Assembly (NCBI GenBank): GCA_030428865.1
Contig: JAUIEK010000006.1
Coordinates: 1-64,000, forward strand
DNA from: Bacteroidia bacterium
Lineage (GTDB): Bacteria > Bacteroidota > Bacteroidia > Flavobacteriales > Flavobacteriaceae
Direction of reading: 5' to 3'
DNA length: 64,000 bases
The notes beneath the pieces are model-generated. The model was not told where the DNA came from, searched no databases, and was given only the letters and a program-made list of their open reading frames with translations. The translations under genes and the position numbers were made by a program. This document shows, piece by piece, positions 38,479-50,152 of the stretch. The first letter of the stretch is position 1; every line of letters starts with the position of its first letter.

Positions 38479-40539
38479 TCATTCAGGATACTCAACTCTT
38501 AGGTGGTATATATTCATTAATTTACTCTTTATCACCTTTTTAATAGTTTCTATCTCTCTAAATGTGATATTTGAATTAATAAATTGACCTTCGTTTTTTT
38601 GCTTTTCTACTATTTTATTAATCAATTGATCAATAGTTTGAGCTGTTGGTTCTTTTAAACTTTTAGAAGCCGCTTCTGCTGCATCACACATCATTAATAT
38701 AGCCGTTTCTTTAGAAAAAGGAATAGGTCCTTTATATTGAAATTTAGCAACATCTACCTTGTCTCCTTTTAATTCTTTTTCTTTTGAGTAGAAATAATAA
38801 ACTAAACTTGTACCATGGTGTGTTCTTATAAAATCAATAATACGATCGGGTAATCGATGTTGCTTTGCCAATTCTATTCCTTTAATCACATGATCAATAA
38901 TGATTTTTGCACTGTCTTGTGGTGGCAAACTATTGTGTGGATTTACACCTGTAGATTGATTTTCCGTAAAGTACATCGGGTTTAACATCTTACCTATATC
39001 ATGATATAGCGCTCCTGTTCTTACCAACATAGAGTTTGCTCCAATTTCATTTGCAGCCGCTTCTGCCAGATTGGCTACTTGCATTGAATGCTGAAATGTA
39101 CCAGGTGCTTTTTCATTAAGGTCTCTAAGCAGTTTTGTATTTGTATTAGAGAGTTCCAAGAGAGTTACATCTGAAACTAATCCAAAAACTTTCTCATATA
39201 TATAAATAAAGAACAGTGATAAAAATGAAAGCAATCCGTTCACAGCAAACAGAATAAAATACTGCCAATTAATCTGAGATATGTTTCCTTCTTTTATAAC
39301 AGAGAAAGCAAAGTAGGTAATCATATAAATTAATGTGATTCGGCCTATAGAAATAAAAAGTGTTGCTCTTTTATATAAATCCGTAACGGTTAGAATAGTA
39401 ACAATCCCAGCAATAATATGTAGATAGATAAATTCAAAACTATTAGGAACAATAAAACCTAGTAAAAGAACTGTTAAAACATGTGTAAAAAGCCCTAGTC
39501 TGGCATCAAAAAAAGTTTTGAGAATAATAGGCAGCATACTAAGTGGCACCACATAAATATACCCCGTATTGTATTTAATTACTAGGGTTTGAACTAGAAT
39601 CATAAATACAACATTAAAAAGAATAAATGTTACTTTGTTGTTATTATCATAGATACTAGGTCTGTACTGTTGTAAGAAAAGAAGCAACATTAATAAGCCT
39701 AAAGAAACTAAAACTGTATAGCCTGATACAATCCATAAATAATTAGATTCTGTCCATAACTGTGATTCTGATTCTGCCTTTAGAGAATTTAAAATGGCTA
39801 ATTTTTTTCCTTCAACAATATCTCCTTTTAAAATAATTACTTCTCCCTCAGAAATTTTACCTTGTGTTACAGAAATGTTTTTAGTCTCATCATCAATTAC
39901 CCTTTGAGTAAAATCAGCATCGTAGCTTATATTAGGCTTAAGGCTTTCTTTTAAAAAATTATAATTTGTACTTTGAGCATAGTTATAAGGTTTTTCTCCC
40001 AATCGCTGATCTATATATTGTAACGTTGTTTTTGAATTGTAAAATTTCCTAAACAAAACATCTTCTACTTGATTCTGTTTTCGAAGCGCCACTAATGTTG
40101 TAAGATCAGAAACTACTCTCTCTGCTTCAGCATCAACAAATCCTTTTTCATATATTGAATTAATTATAGATTCTCCTAAACGTTGTAAGCTTTCAACTTC
40201 ATAAGCAGGCAAAGAACCTGATGTTTTTAAGAGAGAAATTCTTGATTTATAATTTGCCAAAACATCTTTAGAAATCTGTGTATCTGTTTTAAAATAGAGC
40301 TTAGCATTTTCTTTAATTATTGTTTTCTCTTGCTTAATTTCTTCATTCGTTTTTCGAATAGCAAAATCAAACGGAGCTACTAAATCTTCATACTGCCAAG
40401 GTTTTCCTTGATTAAAATCATATTTAAACTGACCTCCTTTTGGAAAAAAATACACGATAATAGCCGCAGTTATTATAAATAAAAGAGCTTTATAGATAAT
40501 ATTATTTTGCTGATATAGTTTATTTACAAACTTACTCAT
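38479..40539 (-). CDS. pgpH: 7TM-HD domain phosphohydrolase (PgpH-type, probable c-di-AMP phosphodiesterase)
   Basis: 7TM region, HDIGKM, HSMQVANLAEAAANEIGAN, DRIIDFIRTHHGTSLV; ATG at 40539 preferred. Confidence 0.88.
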   Translation of the reverse strand: MSKFVNKLYQQNNIIYKALLFIITAAIIVYFFPKGGQFKYDFNQGKPWQYEDLVAPFDFAIRKTNEEIKQEKTIIKENAKLYFKTDTQISKDVLANYKSRISLLKTSGSLPAYEVESLQRLGESIINSIYEKGFVDAEAERVVSDLTTLVALRKQNQVEDVLFRKFYNSKTTLQYIDQRLGEKPYNYAQSTNYNFLKESLKPNISYDADFTQRVIDDETKNISVTQGKISEGEVIILKGDIVEGKKLAILNSLKAESESQLWTESNYLWIVSGYTVLVSLGLLMLLLFLQQYRPSIYDNNNKVTFILFNVVFMILVQTLVIKYNTGYIYVVPLSMLPIILKTFFDARLGLFTHVLTVLLLGFIVPNSFEFIYLHIIAGIVTILTVTDLYKRATLFISIGRITLIYMITYFAFSVIKEGNISQINWQYFILFAVNGLLSFLSLFFIYIYEKVFGLVSDVTLLELSNTNTKLLRDLNEKAPGTFQHSMQVANLAEAAANEIGANSMLVRTGALYHDIGKMLNPMYFTENQSTGVNPHNSLPPQDSAKIIIDHVIKGIELAKQHRLPDRIIDFIRTHHGTSLVYYFYSKEKELKGDKVDVAKFQYKGPIPFSKETAILMMCDAAEAASKSLKEPTAQTIDQLINKIVEKQKNEGQFINSNITFREIETIKKVIKSKLMNIYHLRVEYPE

Positions 40540-40671
40540 GGTCACAACTTGATATAGCAAACATAAATCAATAAAATGATTGTACAAAAAATGAACTTTA
40601 ATACCACGGTTAGTATTTCTTTAAAAATGGTTATTTTCGCATAGCAAATCAAGGTTACAAAAACAAAACAC

Positions 40672-41853
40672 ATGAATAAAAGAGACGTTGTAATAGTATC
40701 TGTTGCCAGAACTCCTATTGGAAGCTTTATGGGAGGTTTATCTACAGTTCCTGCTCCAAAATTAGGAGCTATTGCTATAAAAGGTGCACTAGAAAAAATT
40801 AATCTTTCTCCTGATAAAATAGATGAGGTTTTTATGGGCAACGTAGTTTCTGCAGGACTAGGACAAGCTCCTGCTAGACAAGCTGCTATGTTTGCAGGAA
40901 TTCCAGAAACGGTTCCCTGCACTACTATAAATAAAGTATGTTCTTCTGGAATGAAATCTATTATGTTAGGCGCGCAAACTATTGCTTTAGGAGATGCTGA
41001 TATTGTTATTGCTGGAGGAATGGAAAATATGAGTTTAATTCCACATTACTATCATGCTAGAACTGCCGCAAAGTTTGGTCCTGTTAAAATGGAAGACGGA
41101 ATGCAAAAAGATGGCTTAGTTGATGTATACGATCAAGTTGCCATGGGTGTATGTGCTGATGCTTGTGCTACTGAATACAATTTTTCTAGAGAGGATCAAG
41201 ATAATTATGCTATTCAATCTTATACCCGTTCTGCTGGTGCTTGGAAAAGTGGAAAATTCGCTAATGAGGTTGTTCCAGTAGAAGTTCCGCAAAGAAGAGG
41301 CGAGCCCATCGTAATTGATACTGATGAAGAGTTTACAAATGTTAAGATAGAAAAAATCTCTAGTTTACGTCCTGCTTTTTCAAAAGAAGGAACCGTTACA
41401 GCAGCAAATGCATCTACAATAAATGATGGTGGAGCTGCTCTTGTTCTTATGTCTGCAGAAAAAGCTAAAGAATTAAACATAAAACCATTGGCTAAAATTG
41501 TGAGTTATGCAGATGCTGCTCAAGAGCCTAAATGGTTTACTACTGCTCCTGCAAAAGCATTACCAAAAGCATTGGAAAAGGCGAAAATTTCTATAAAAGA
41601 TGTTGACTTTTTTGAATTAAATGAAGCTTTTTCTGTTGTAGGATTGGCTAATACTAAAATACTCGGTTTAGATAATGACAAAGTAAACGTTAATGGAGGT
41701 GCTGTTTCTTTAGGACATCCTTTAGGTGTTTCTGGGGCTAGAATTGTTATTGCTTTAACATCCATTTTAGAACAAAATAATGCGAAAATTGGTGCTGCCG
41801 GAATTTGCAATGGTGGTGGTGGTGCAAGCGCTATGGTTATAGAACGTATATAA
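40672..41853 (+). CDS. Acetyl-CoA C-acyltransferase (thiolase)
   Basis: NKVCSSGMKSIMLG, NGGAVSLGHPLGVSGAR, GGGGASAMVIERI motifs. Confidence 0.95.
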   Translation: MNKRDVVIVSVARTPIGSFMGGLSTVPAPKLGAIAIKGALEKINLSPDKIDEVFMGNVVSAGLGQAPARQAAMFAGIPETVPCTTINKVCSSGMKSIMLGAQTIALGDADIVIAGGMENMSLIPHYYHARTAAKFGPVKMEDGMQKDGLVDVYDQVAMGVCADACATEYNFSREDQDNYAIQSYTRSAGAWKSGKFANEVVPVEVPQRRGEPIVIDTDEEFTNVKIEKISSLRPAFSKEGTVTAANASTINDGGAALVLMSAEKAKELNIKPLAKIVSYADAAQEPKWFTTAPAKALPKALEKAKISIKDVDFFELNEAFSVVGLANTKILGLDNDKVNVNGGAVSLGHPLGVSGARIVIALTSILEQNNAKIGAAGICNGGGGASAMVIERI

Positions 41854-41861
41854 AAAATCGC

Positions 41862-42632
41862 ATGCAATACGGCATCTGCCACCTTAGTATTGTTCCTATT
41901 AGGATAGAACCTTCAGATACTTCTGAAATGGTTTCTCAATTGTTATTTGGTGATCATTTTAAAGTACTCGAAAAGAGAAAAAAGTGGAGTAAAATTCGAG
42001 TTCATTTTGATAGTTACGAAGGATATATAGATAACAAACAGTTTATAGAAATCACTAAAGAAACTTATAACGAGCTATCTAATTCTGATCAATACTATTC
42101 ATCTGAATTGGTTGATTTTATTACGGAAAATAACAACCAGTTAAGTACCGTAGTTATTGGCTCAAGGTTGCCTTTTTATAAGAGTAAAAAACTTTTCATC
42201 AATACTAGCGAGTATACATACGAAGGAGCTTTTTTTAATGGCAAACTAGATAAATCTGAAATTATTCACAAAGCATTTCTTTTCTTAAACAGCCCTTATT
42301 TATGGGGAGGAAAGACTCCTTTTGGAATTGATTGTTCTGGATTTACACAAATGGTTTATAAACTCTGTGGTTATTCTCTAAAACGAGATGCTAAAGATCA
42401 AGCAACACAGGGAGAAGTATTGAGTTTTATAGAAGAAAGTGAACCCGGTGATTTAGCTTTTTTTGATAATCAAGAGGGACAAATAACACATGTAGGAATT
42501 ATCATGAATGATTATTACATTATTCATGCACATGGAAAAGTTCGAATAGATCGTTTAGATCATTCTGGCATTTACAATATTGAAACAAAAAAACACACTC
42601 ACAAGCTCCGAGTTATTAAAAAAATAATATAA
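41862..42632 (+). CDS. C40-family NlpC/P60 peptidase with SH3-like N-terminus
   Basis: YLWGGKTPFGIDCSGFTQMVYKLCG, GDLAFFDNQEGQITHVGI. ATG at 41862 preferred. Confidence 0.9.
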   Translation: MQYGICHLSIVPIRIEPSDTSEMVSQLLFGDHFKVLEKRKKWSKIRVHFDSYEGYIDNKQFIEITKETYNELSNSDQYYSSELVDFITENNNQLSTVVIGSRLPFYKSKKLFINTSEYTYEGAFFNGKLDKSEIIHKAFLFLNSPYLWGGKTPFGIDCSGFTQMVYKLCGYSLKRDAKDQATQGEVLSFIEESEPGDLAFFDNQEGQITHVGIIMNDYYIIHAHGKVRIDRLDHSGIYNIETKKHTHKLRVIKKII

Positions 42633-42666
42633 AAAAATCCGAAGCAAATTTGCTTCGGATTTTTTT
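42631..42666. terminator. Bidirectional terminator between NlpC/P60 and TPR genes
   Basis: AAAAAAATCCGAAGCAAATTTGCTTCGGATTTTTTT near-perfect palindrome. Confidence 0.9.
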
Positions 42667-42695
42667 ATATTCAATCTCTTATAGTAGATTAAAAT

Positions 42696-43946
42696 TTATT
42701 GTTGCTCAAGTTTTTTAAGAATTTCAGAATATTCTTTAGCTTTTGCTGAGTCTTCTAAAATCTCATATAAACTTCTCAAAACTTTTACGGTTTCTACTGT
42801 TCTTTTCAAGCTATCTGCTTTTTCTAAATAAGGAAGCCCTTTTTTGTATATTTCTTTTTTCTTCGCTTGTAGCTCATCATACTTATCAAAATCAGTTAGC
42901 CCTTCCATTTGCTTATTAATTGCTTCTTCTTCAGAAACTACTAATCTATACACACTAACATAAGCATCTGCATAATCTGGTTTTAATTCAATAGCTCTCT
43001 TAAAATATTTAATTGCATCTTCTTTTTTTCCTTCTTTATCTTGATTGATGATTCCTAAGTTATAGAATAACATTGGATTGTTAGGGTCTAGCTGAACCGC
43101 TTTTTCCATTAACTGCCCAAACTTTTCCATATCATTTAATTTAATATAGAAATCTGCCTCTGTAAGTAATAAGTTTAGATCATTTGGGTTTGCAGCTCTT
43201 ACTTCTTTAATAACTTTAACTGCTTCTTCATTCTTACCTTGTTTCGACAATATAAACGCTATATTTTTAACAATATCTGCTTTTTTAGATTTTAATACTT
43301 CATCTCTAGGGTCAGTGTATTGCCCTGTTTTAACCATTAAATCTCTTTGTTGTTTAGAGCCTAAGTTTCTTTCTAAACCTGTTTCTTTTTCCTTAGCATA
43401 GTAAACAGTTGCTATTCCTGTATAACCTATATCTTTTAATTTTTTATAGTATTTTAAAGATTTATCTAAATCATCGGCACTAAAAGAGGATAATGCAGCA
43501 TTACTTAAGAATGAAGTATCTATAGGACTCATTAAATATGTTAAGTAAAAGTCTTCCGTAGCTTTTTTGTACTCTTTTTTATTGTATCGATCAAAACCTC
43601 TTTTAGAAACTTCTTGAATCATTTGGCTTTTAATACCCTGATTATAATCATCAGAATATTTTTTCTTTCCTATTTTGTTTTCTAATTCTACTAAAGAAGT
43701 AAAGGCCTCATGAGCCTTCGCAAACTGCTTCTTACCAAAGAAAGCTTGTCCTTTTAAGAAGTAAAACTTTGATTTGGTTTTATCATCCATATTTGACAGT
43801 AACTTCTCTGCAGCATCAACATGAGTTATCGCTTCAGTAAAATCCCCTTTCTTAATTGCTTTTTCTACATTCTTTACTTCAGTCTTTTGAGCCATTGCCG
43901 TAATTGACAACATAGCTAAAGAAATTACTAAAATTTTTGTTTTCAT
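42696..43946 (-). CDS. Tetratricopeptide-repeat protein, exported
   Basis: Signal peptide; TPR signatures such as NPMLFYNLGIINQDKEGKKEDAIKYFKRAIELKPDYADAY. Confidence 0.88.
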   Translation of the reverse strand: MKTKILVISLAMLSITAMAQKTEVKNVEKAIKKGDFTEAITHVDAAEKLLSNMDDKTKSKFYFLKGQAFFGKKQFAKAHEAFTSLVELENKIGKKKYSDDYNQGIKSQMIQEVSKRGFDRYNKKEYKKATEDFYLTYLMSPIDTSFLSNAALSSFSADDLDKSLKYYKKLKDIGYTGIATVYYAKEKETGLERNLGSKQQRDLMVKTGQYTDPRDEVLKSKKADIVKNIAFILSKQGKNEEAVKVIKEVRAANPNDLNLLLTEADFYIKLNDMEKFGQLMEKAVQLDPNNPMLFYNLGIINQDKEGKKEDAIKYFKRAIELKPDYADAYVSVYRLVVSEEEAINKQMEGLTDFDKYDELQAKKKEIYKKGLPYLEKADSLKRTVETVKVLRSLYEILEDSAKAKEYSEILKKLEQQ

Positions 43947-43978
43947 TCGTATTAGTTTAAAATCAAAATTTAAAATTA

Positions 43979-46474
43979 CTATTCGTTGGTTTCTTTTTCA
44001 ATTTCTGTGCCATCCGCCATATCATCGTCAGATTCTTCCTCATGCATAACTTTAGCAACAGCAGCTATACTATCAGGCTCTTTAATGTTTATTAGCCTTA
44101 CTCCTTGAGTAGCTCTTCCCATTACTCGAATATCTTCTATAGCCATTCTTATAGTGATACCTGACTTGTTAATGATCATTAAATCATTTGAATCATCTAC
44201 ATTTTTAATGGCGACTAAATTACCTGTTTTTTCTGAAATATTCAATGTTTTTACACCTTTACCTCCTCGATTAGTAATTCTATAATCTTCTAATTTTGAG
44301 CGTTTTCCATATCCTTTATCAGAAACAACTAAAATATCACTATCCATATCATCAACAGAAACCATTCCAATTACCTCATCATTATCATCCGCAAGAGTGA
44401 TTCCTCGAACACCAGAAGCTGTTCTTCCCATTGGTCTCGTTTTTGCTTCTTCAAAACGAATTGCTTTCCCTGATTTAACAGCTAACACTACTTGACTATT
44501 TCCATTTGTTAATTTAGCTTCTAGCAATTCATCTCCTTCTTTAATCGTAATAGCATTAATTCCGTTGGCTCTTGGTCTTGAATACTGTTCTAAAGGAGTT
44601 TTCTTTACCTGTCCTTGTTTAGTAGCCATAATCACATAATGATTATTTACGTACTCTTCATCTTTTAAATCTTGAGTAACTAAAAAGGCTTTTACTTTAT
44701 CATCTGGTTCAATGTTGATTAAGTTTTGTATGGCACGTCCTTTCGCATTTTTACTTCCTTCCGGAATTTCATAAACACGCATCCAAAACACTTTTCCTTT
44801 TTGAGTAAAAAACAACATGTATTGATGGTTAGTTCCTATGAAAAGATGCTCCAGAAAATCTTCATTTCTTGTTGTTGCTCCTTTTTGACCTCTTCCACCT
44901 CTATTCTGAACTTTATATTCATCTAAATTGGTTCTTTTTAAATAACCTGCATTTGAGATTGTTACAACTACTTTAGAGTTCGGAATCATATCTTCAACAC
45001 GCATATCACCACCTGCATATTCAATTTTAGAACGACGCTCATCTCCGTATTTGTTTTTTACCTCTAGAAGCTCTTCTTTTATAATATCGTAACGTCTTGG
45101 TTCGTTTGCCAGAATGTCTTTAAGATCTGCAATTGTCTTAATAATTTCTTCATACTCAGCCCGCAACTTATCTTGCTCTAAACCTGTTAACTGACGTAAA
45201 CGCATCTCAACAATAGCTCTTGCTTGAATATCTGTAAGCTCAAAACGTTTAATCAAGGTTTCTCTAGCTTCATCTGCATTACTAGAAGCTCTAATTAACT
45301 TGATAACTTCATCAATATTATCAGAAGCGATAATTAACCCTTCTAAAATATGAGCTCTGGCTTCTGCTTTCTTTAATTCAAATTCTGTTCTTCTTACTAC
45401 TACATCATGTCTATGCTCTACAAAGTAATGAATCAGCTGTTTTAAATTCAACTGTTTTGGTCTTCCATTTACCAGAGCAATATTATTAACGCTAAATGAT
45501 GTTTGTAACGCTGTGTACTTGTATAGTTTATTTAAAACAATGTTAGGAATGGCATCTTTCTTAAGCACATATACAACTCGCATTCCTTTTCTATCCGATT
45601 CATCTCGAATATTAGCAATTCCTTCTAATTTTTTATCATTAACTAACTCGGCAGTTTTTTTAATCATTTCTGCTTTGTTAACTTGGTAAGGAATTTCTGT
45701 CACCACAATACACTCTCTACCTTTCACTTCTTCGATAACAGCTTTTGCTCGCATTACAATACGACCTCTACCTGTGTGAAAAGCATCTCTAACTCCATCA
45801 TAACCGTAAATGGTTCCTCCTGTAGGAAAGTCGGGAGCTTTGATATGCTGCATCAACTCATCAATTTCAATATCTCGATTATTAATGTAAGCAACAGTAC
45901 CATCAATAACTTCAGTTAAATTATGCGGAGCCATATTTGTTGCCATACCAACCGCAATTCCAGAAGCTCCATTAACAAGAAGATTAGGAATACGTGTAGG
46001 AAGCACTGTTGGCTCTTGAAGTGTATCATCAAAGTTTAGCTTATGATCTACTGTTTCTTTTTCAATATCAGACATCATCTCTTCTGATATCTTTTGCATC
46101 CTAACCTCTGTATATCGCATTGCTGCAGGGCTGTCTCCATCTACTGAACCAAAGTTCCCTTGCCCATCAACCATTAAATAACGAACGCTCCAGTCTTGCG
46201 CCATTCGGACCATGGAATCGTATACAGAAGTATCTCCATGAGGGTGATACTTACCTAAAACTTCACCTACAACTCTTGCTGATTTTTTATATGCTCCTGT
46301 TGCTTTAATTCCTAACTCATGCATTCCATAAAGCACTCTTCTATGAACAGGTTTTAGCCCGTCTCTTACGTCAGGTAATGCTCTGGAAACAATTACGGAC
46401 ATTGAGTAATCTATGTATGCAGATTTCATCTGCTCTTCAATGTTAATCGGGATCAACTTTTCTCCGTCTGCCAT
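43979..46474 (-). CDS. gyrA: DNA gyrase subunit A
   Basis: [48 protein letters not shown], GyrA-box [10 protein letters not shown]. Confidence 0.98.
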   Translation of the reverse strand: MADGEKLIPINIEEQMKSAYIDYSMSVIVSRALPDVRDGLKPVHRRVLYGMHELGIKATGAYKKSARVVGEVLGKYHPHGDTSVYDSMVRMAQDWSVRYLMVDGQGNFGSVDGDSPAAMRYTEVRMQKISEEMMSDIEKETVDHKLNFDDTLQEPTVLPTRIPNLLVNGASGIAVGMATNMAPHNLTEVIDGTVAYINNRDIEIDELMQHIKAPDFPTGGTIYGYDGVRDAFHTGRGRIVMRAKAVIEEVKGRECIVVTEIPYQVNKAEMIKKTAELVNDKKLEGIANIRDESDRKGMRVVYVLKKDAIPNIVLNKLYKYTALQTSFSVNNIALVNGRPKQLNLKQLIHYFVEHRHDVVVRRTEFELKKAEARAHILEGLIIASDNIDEVIKLIRASSNADEARETLIKRFELTDIQARAIVEMRLRQLTGLEQDKLRAEYEEIIKTIADLKDILANEPRRYDIIKEELLEVKNKYGDERRSKIEYAGGDMRVEDMIPNSKVVVTISNAGYLKRTNLDEYKVQNRGGRGQKGATTRNEDFLEHLFIGTNHQYMLFFTQKGKVFWMRVYEIPEGSKNAKGRAIQNLINIEPDDKVKAFLVTQDLKDEEYVNNHYVIMATKQGQVKKTPLEQYSRPRANGINAITIKEGDELLEAKLTNGNSQVVLAVKSGKAIRFEEAKTRPMGRTASGVRGITLADDNDEVIGMVSVDDMDSDILVVSDKGYGKRSKLEDYRITNRGGKGVKTLNISEKTGNLVAIKNVDDSNDLMIINKSGITIRMAIEDIRVMGRATQGVRLINIKEPDSIAAVAKVMHEEESDDDMADGTEIEKETNE

Positions 46475-46738
46475 GTGTAAAATATATCGTTAATATTCTA
46501 TTAAAAATTCTAACTAGCAAGTTAGTATTATTCCAACTTTCCACAAACATTTTACCCTTTGAATTCCCTAGAGTTATCAACATTTTTTAATAAGTTTTGC
46601 TTCTTTTTTACCCATTTGATTTTCAATTATTTTCAGATCTTTTACATGAGCCAAACTGTCACGTTTCTTACGGTGGCATTCTTTTTGTAATTTTTCTCCA
46701 AAAAAAGGACTAAATTTACAAGTAAGAACAGAGAGACT

Positions 46739-49303
46739 ATGGACGATAATTTTTCACCAAAAGTTAGAGATGTAATCACTTTTAGTAAAGAAGAAGCTTT
46801 ACGATTAGGACATGATTTTATTGGTACCGAACACTTATTGTTGGGACTTATTCGAAAAGGTGAGGGAAAAGCAATTGAAATATTAGAAACATTTGATTTG
46901 GATCTAGATCTTATTCGAAAAAAAATAGAGCAATTAAATCCTGCTACTCCTTCGCTTTCTGTAGAGAAGGAAAAGAAAAATTTGCATCTTACTAGACAAG
47001 CAGAAAAAGCTCTAAAAACTACATTTTTAGAAGCAAAATTATATCAAAGCAATTCAATTGACACTGCTCATTTGTTACTATGTATTTTACGAAATGAGAA
47101 TGATCCGACAACAAAACTGCTTAATCGATTTGATGTTGATTATGAGCAATCAAAAGCATTGTATAAAGAATTACACGTAGACAAAGGAAACGACGATTTT
47201 CCCATCAATCCTATTGCAGAAATTCCTTCTGATGATGAATATGCTGGTGACAAATCAGATCCCTATAACTCTCCTCAAAAAGGAAAAGCTCCTAAAAAAT
47301 CGAAAACTCCAGTACTAGATAATTTTGGTAGAGATTTAACAGCTCTTGCTGAGGCTGGAAAGTTGGATCCTGTTGTAGGACGCCAAAAAGAAATTGAACG
47401 CGTTTCGCAAATATTAAGCAGAAGAAAGAAAAATAATCCAATGCTTATTGGAGAACCAGGAGTAGGAAAATCTGCTATTGCAGAAGGGCTCGCATTGCGA
47501 ATTGTGAACAGAAAAGTATCTCGCATTTTATTTGATAAACGTATCGTTTCTCTTGACTTAGCTAGCTTAGTTGCTGGCACAAAATACAGAGGTCAGTTTG
47601 AAGAGCGCATGAAGGCTTTGATGAATGAACTAGAAAAAAATGATGATATTATCTTATTTATAGACGAGATTCACACTATTGTTGGAGCTGGTGGAGCTAC
47701 AGGTTCTTTAGATGCATCTAACATGTTAAAACCCGCGTTAGCTCGAGGAGAAATTCAATGTATTGGAGCCACTACACTCGATGAATTTAGAACAAATATT
47801 GAAAAAGATGGCGCATTAGAACGTCGTTTTCAAAAAGTAATTGTAGATCCTACTAGCGTAGAAGAAACCATTCAAATTTTACATAACATAAAAGGAAAAT
47901 ACGAAGCACATCACAATGTTGATTATACAGATGAAGCTATTGAAGCCTGTGTAAAACTAACAAGTCGTTATATGACAGATCGGTATCTTCCAGATAAAGC
48001 TATTGATGCTTTAGATGAAGCAGGTTCACGAATTCACATAACAAACATTATAGTTCCTAAACAAATTTTAGAACTCGAGCAACAATTAGAATCTATTCGA
48101 GAAAAGAAAACCAGTGCCGTAAATGGTCAGAAATATGAAGAAGCTGCTAAATTGAGAGATGATGAAAAAAATATAGAAGTGGCTCTTGAATCTGCACAAA
48201 AACAATGGGAAGAAGATTCTAAATTACACCGAGAAATTGTAACTGAAGATAATGTTGCAGAGGTTATTTCTATGATGACAGGAATTCCTGTAAATAGAGT
48301 TGCCGAGGCAGAAAGTAGTCGATTGGCAGATTTACCAAATCTCATTAAAGGAAAAGTTATTGGTCAAGATGAAGCAGTTTCTAAAGTTGTAAAAGCTATC
48401 CAAAGAAATCGTGTTGGATTAAAAGATCCTAACAAACCTATTGGATCTTTTATTTTCTTAGGGCAAACAGGTGTAGGAAAAACTCAATTAGCCAAAGTAT
48501 TAGCTAAAGAATTATTTGATACAGAAGAATCACTCATCCGAATTGATATGAGTGAATACATGGAAAAATTTGCTATTTCTCGATTAATTGGAGCACCTCC
48601 AGGATACGTAGGTTATGAAGAAGGTGGACAGCTAACAGAAAAAGTTCGAAGAAAGCCTTATTCTGTAGTATTGTTAGATGAAATCGAGAAAGCACATCCT
48701 GACGTGTTTAACATGCTGTTGCAAATTTTAGACGACGGATATATAACTGACAGTTTAGGAAGACGTATCGACTTTAGAAACACAATCATAATTATGACAT
48801 CAAACGTTGGCGCACGTCAACTAAAAGATTTTGGTTCTGGCGTTGGGTTTGGTACAGCTTCTAAAAAAGCGCAATCTGAGGAATATGCAAAAGGAATTAT
48901 AGAAGATGCCTTAAAGAAATCTTTTGCGCCTGAATTTTTAAATCGAATTGATGATGTAATTGTATTTAATGCGTTAGAAAGAGAAGATATTCATAAAATT
49001 ATTGATATTGAGCTAGATAAGCTCTTTAAGCGAATAGCAGATATTGGTTATACCTTAAAGCTAACTGAGCAGGCAAAAGATTATATTGTAGAGAAAGGCT
49101 TTGACAAAAAATATGGCGCTAGACCTTTAAAAAGAGCTATTCAAAAATATATAGAAGATGCATTGGCAGAAGAAATTGTAAATGCAAAGCTAACGGAAGG
49201 CGATATCATTTCTATGGATCTAGATAAAGCTAAAAACGAATTAACGATCACAATCAAAAAAGGAGATAAAAAAACATCCTCTAAAGAAGAGCAAAAAGAA
49301 TAA
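46739..49303 (+). CDS. clpC: ATP-dependent Clp protease ATP-binding subunit ClpC
   Basis: N-terminal Clp repeats, two AAA modules (GEPGVGKSAIAEGL; GQTGVGKTQLAKVLA), UVR-like linker. Confidence 0.97.
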   Translation: MDDNFSPKVRDVITFSKEEALRLGHDFIGTEHLLLGLIRKGEGKAIEILETFDLDLDLIRKKIEQLNPATPSLSVEKEKKNLHLTRQAEKALKTTFLEAKLYQSNSIDTAHLLLCILRNENDPTTKLLNRFDVDYEQSKALYKELHVDKGNDDFPINPIAEIPSDDEYAGDKSDPYNSPQKGKAPKKSKTPVLDNFGRDLTALAEAGKLDPVVGRQKEIERVSQILSRRKKNNPMLIGEPGVGKSAIAEGLALRIVNRKVSRILFDKRIVSLDLASLVAGTKYRGQFEERMKALMNELEKNDDIILFIDEIHTIVGAGGATGSLDASNMLKPALARGEIQCIGATTLDEFRTNIEKDGALERRFQKVIVDPTSVEETIQILHNIKGKYEAHHNVDYTDEAIEACVKLTSRYMTDRYLPDKAIDALDEAGSRIHITNIIVPKQILELEQQLESIREKKTSAVNGQKYEEAAKLRDDEKNIEVALESAQKQWEEDSKLHREIVTEDNVAEVISMMTGIPVNRVAEAESSRLADLPNLIKGKVIGQDEAVSKVVKAIQRNRVGLKDPNKPIGSFIFLGQTGVGKTQLAKVLAKELFDTEESLIRIDMSEYMEKFAISRLIGAPPGYVGYEEGGQLTEKVRRKPYSVVLLDEIEKAHPDVFNMLLQILDDGYITDSLGRRIDFRNTIIIMTSNVGARQLKDFGSGVGFGTASKKAQSEEYAKGIIEDALKKSFAPEFLNRIDDVIVFNALEREDIHKIIDIELDKLFKRIADIGYTLKLTEQAKDYIVEKGFDKKYGARPLKRAIQKYIEDALAEEIVNAKLTEGDIISMDLDKAKNELTITIKKGDKKTSSKEEQKE

Positions 49304-49600
49304 CTAAGTGAGCAGCATTTGATCGATATGACTGGCATCTTACCAGTGATTTCTCCAAGAATATTCCTGAAAAAAATAGCGGAACTCATATTGGAATGTA
49401 TTTATCATGTCGAAGATACCAAGGAAAATTACAAACTGATAAAACAGAAGATAGACGAGCGATTTTTGGAGTGGAAAGAAAATCTACAAAACAAGAAAAA
49501 GAAAAAGTTTTGGCAATTCTGGAAATAGAGCTAACCAATTATTTTTAATCACTCTATGTTCTTTAATTCCTTAATGCTCTTATAATAAACTCCAAAAAAA

Positions 49601-50152
49601 GTGAATCCAATTCATATTCAGAGTAAGAGACGAAAACTCATAAATATAAAAAAAGAATTTCCTACTGCAGAAATTATTGATGTTACATCTAAAGGAGTAA
49701 ATCCTTTTGTAAAATTCAGCCCTTTTTATCCGATAGGAAATATCCCTGTGCCCTACTCTTCTGGTATTTACTCTCAATCAGTTGAAGGAATTTGGCAAGG
49801 ATTAAAAGTTTTTCAAAATCATGATGTTGATTCTGCCAAATTTCACATTATTACTATGAAAGGCCTTAAAAGAACCGTGAGAAAATACGGGAATCCATTA
49901 GGTCACAGAAAAGGAATTAACAGTATAGATTTACTAAATTATGTAGATGCTAGAAAGCTTATATTTATCCCTACCTACAAATGGGTGCTAAAAAATAAAT
50001 TACAAAAAGAAGTTGATAACCTTATTAAATTAGCTAAACAAAAAGAGATTGTTTTACTGGACTATGAAGTAAACGGCGATGTTGAAAACACAACAAAACC
50101 TCTATCTCATGCATCTTTGATTAAAGATTTTATGATAAAACTAACTCAATGA
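49601..50152 (+). CDS. Conserved hypothetical (possibly DUF6939-like)
   Basis: 183 aa ORF, GTG start, no clear catalytic motif; family name uncertain. Confidence 0.55.
   Translation: MNPIHIQSKRRKLINIKKEFPTAEIIDVTSKGVNPFVKFSPFYPIGNIPVPYSSGIYSQSVEGIWQGLKVFQNHDVDSAKFHIITMKGLKRTVRKYGNPLGHRKGINSIDLLNYVDARKLIFIPTYKWVLKNKLQKEVDNLIKLAKQKEIVLLDYEVNGDVENTTKPLSHASLIKDFMIKLTQ

Noticed and set aside
40542-40922. 126-aa minus-strand ORF
   Set aside because: Overlaps the thiolase start on the opposite strand; composition is that of an antisense shadow ORF.
41520-41882. 120-aa minus-strand ORF
   Set aside because: Shadow of the thiolase coding region.
46500-46738. Palindromic ACTAGCAAGTTAGT and TGTCACGTTTCTTACGGTGGCA in the gyrA-clpC intergenic region
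   Set aside because: Short or imperfect; could be a promoter/heat-shock element, but I cannot match it to a known operator.
47275-47580. 101-aa minus-strand ORF within clpC
   Set aside because: Antisense shadow of a well-conserved gene.
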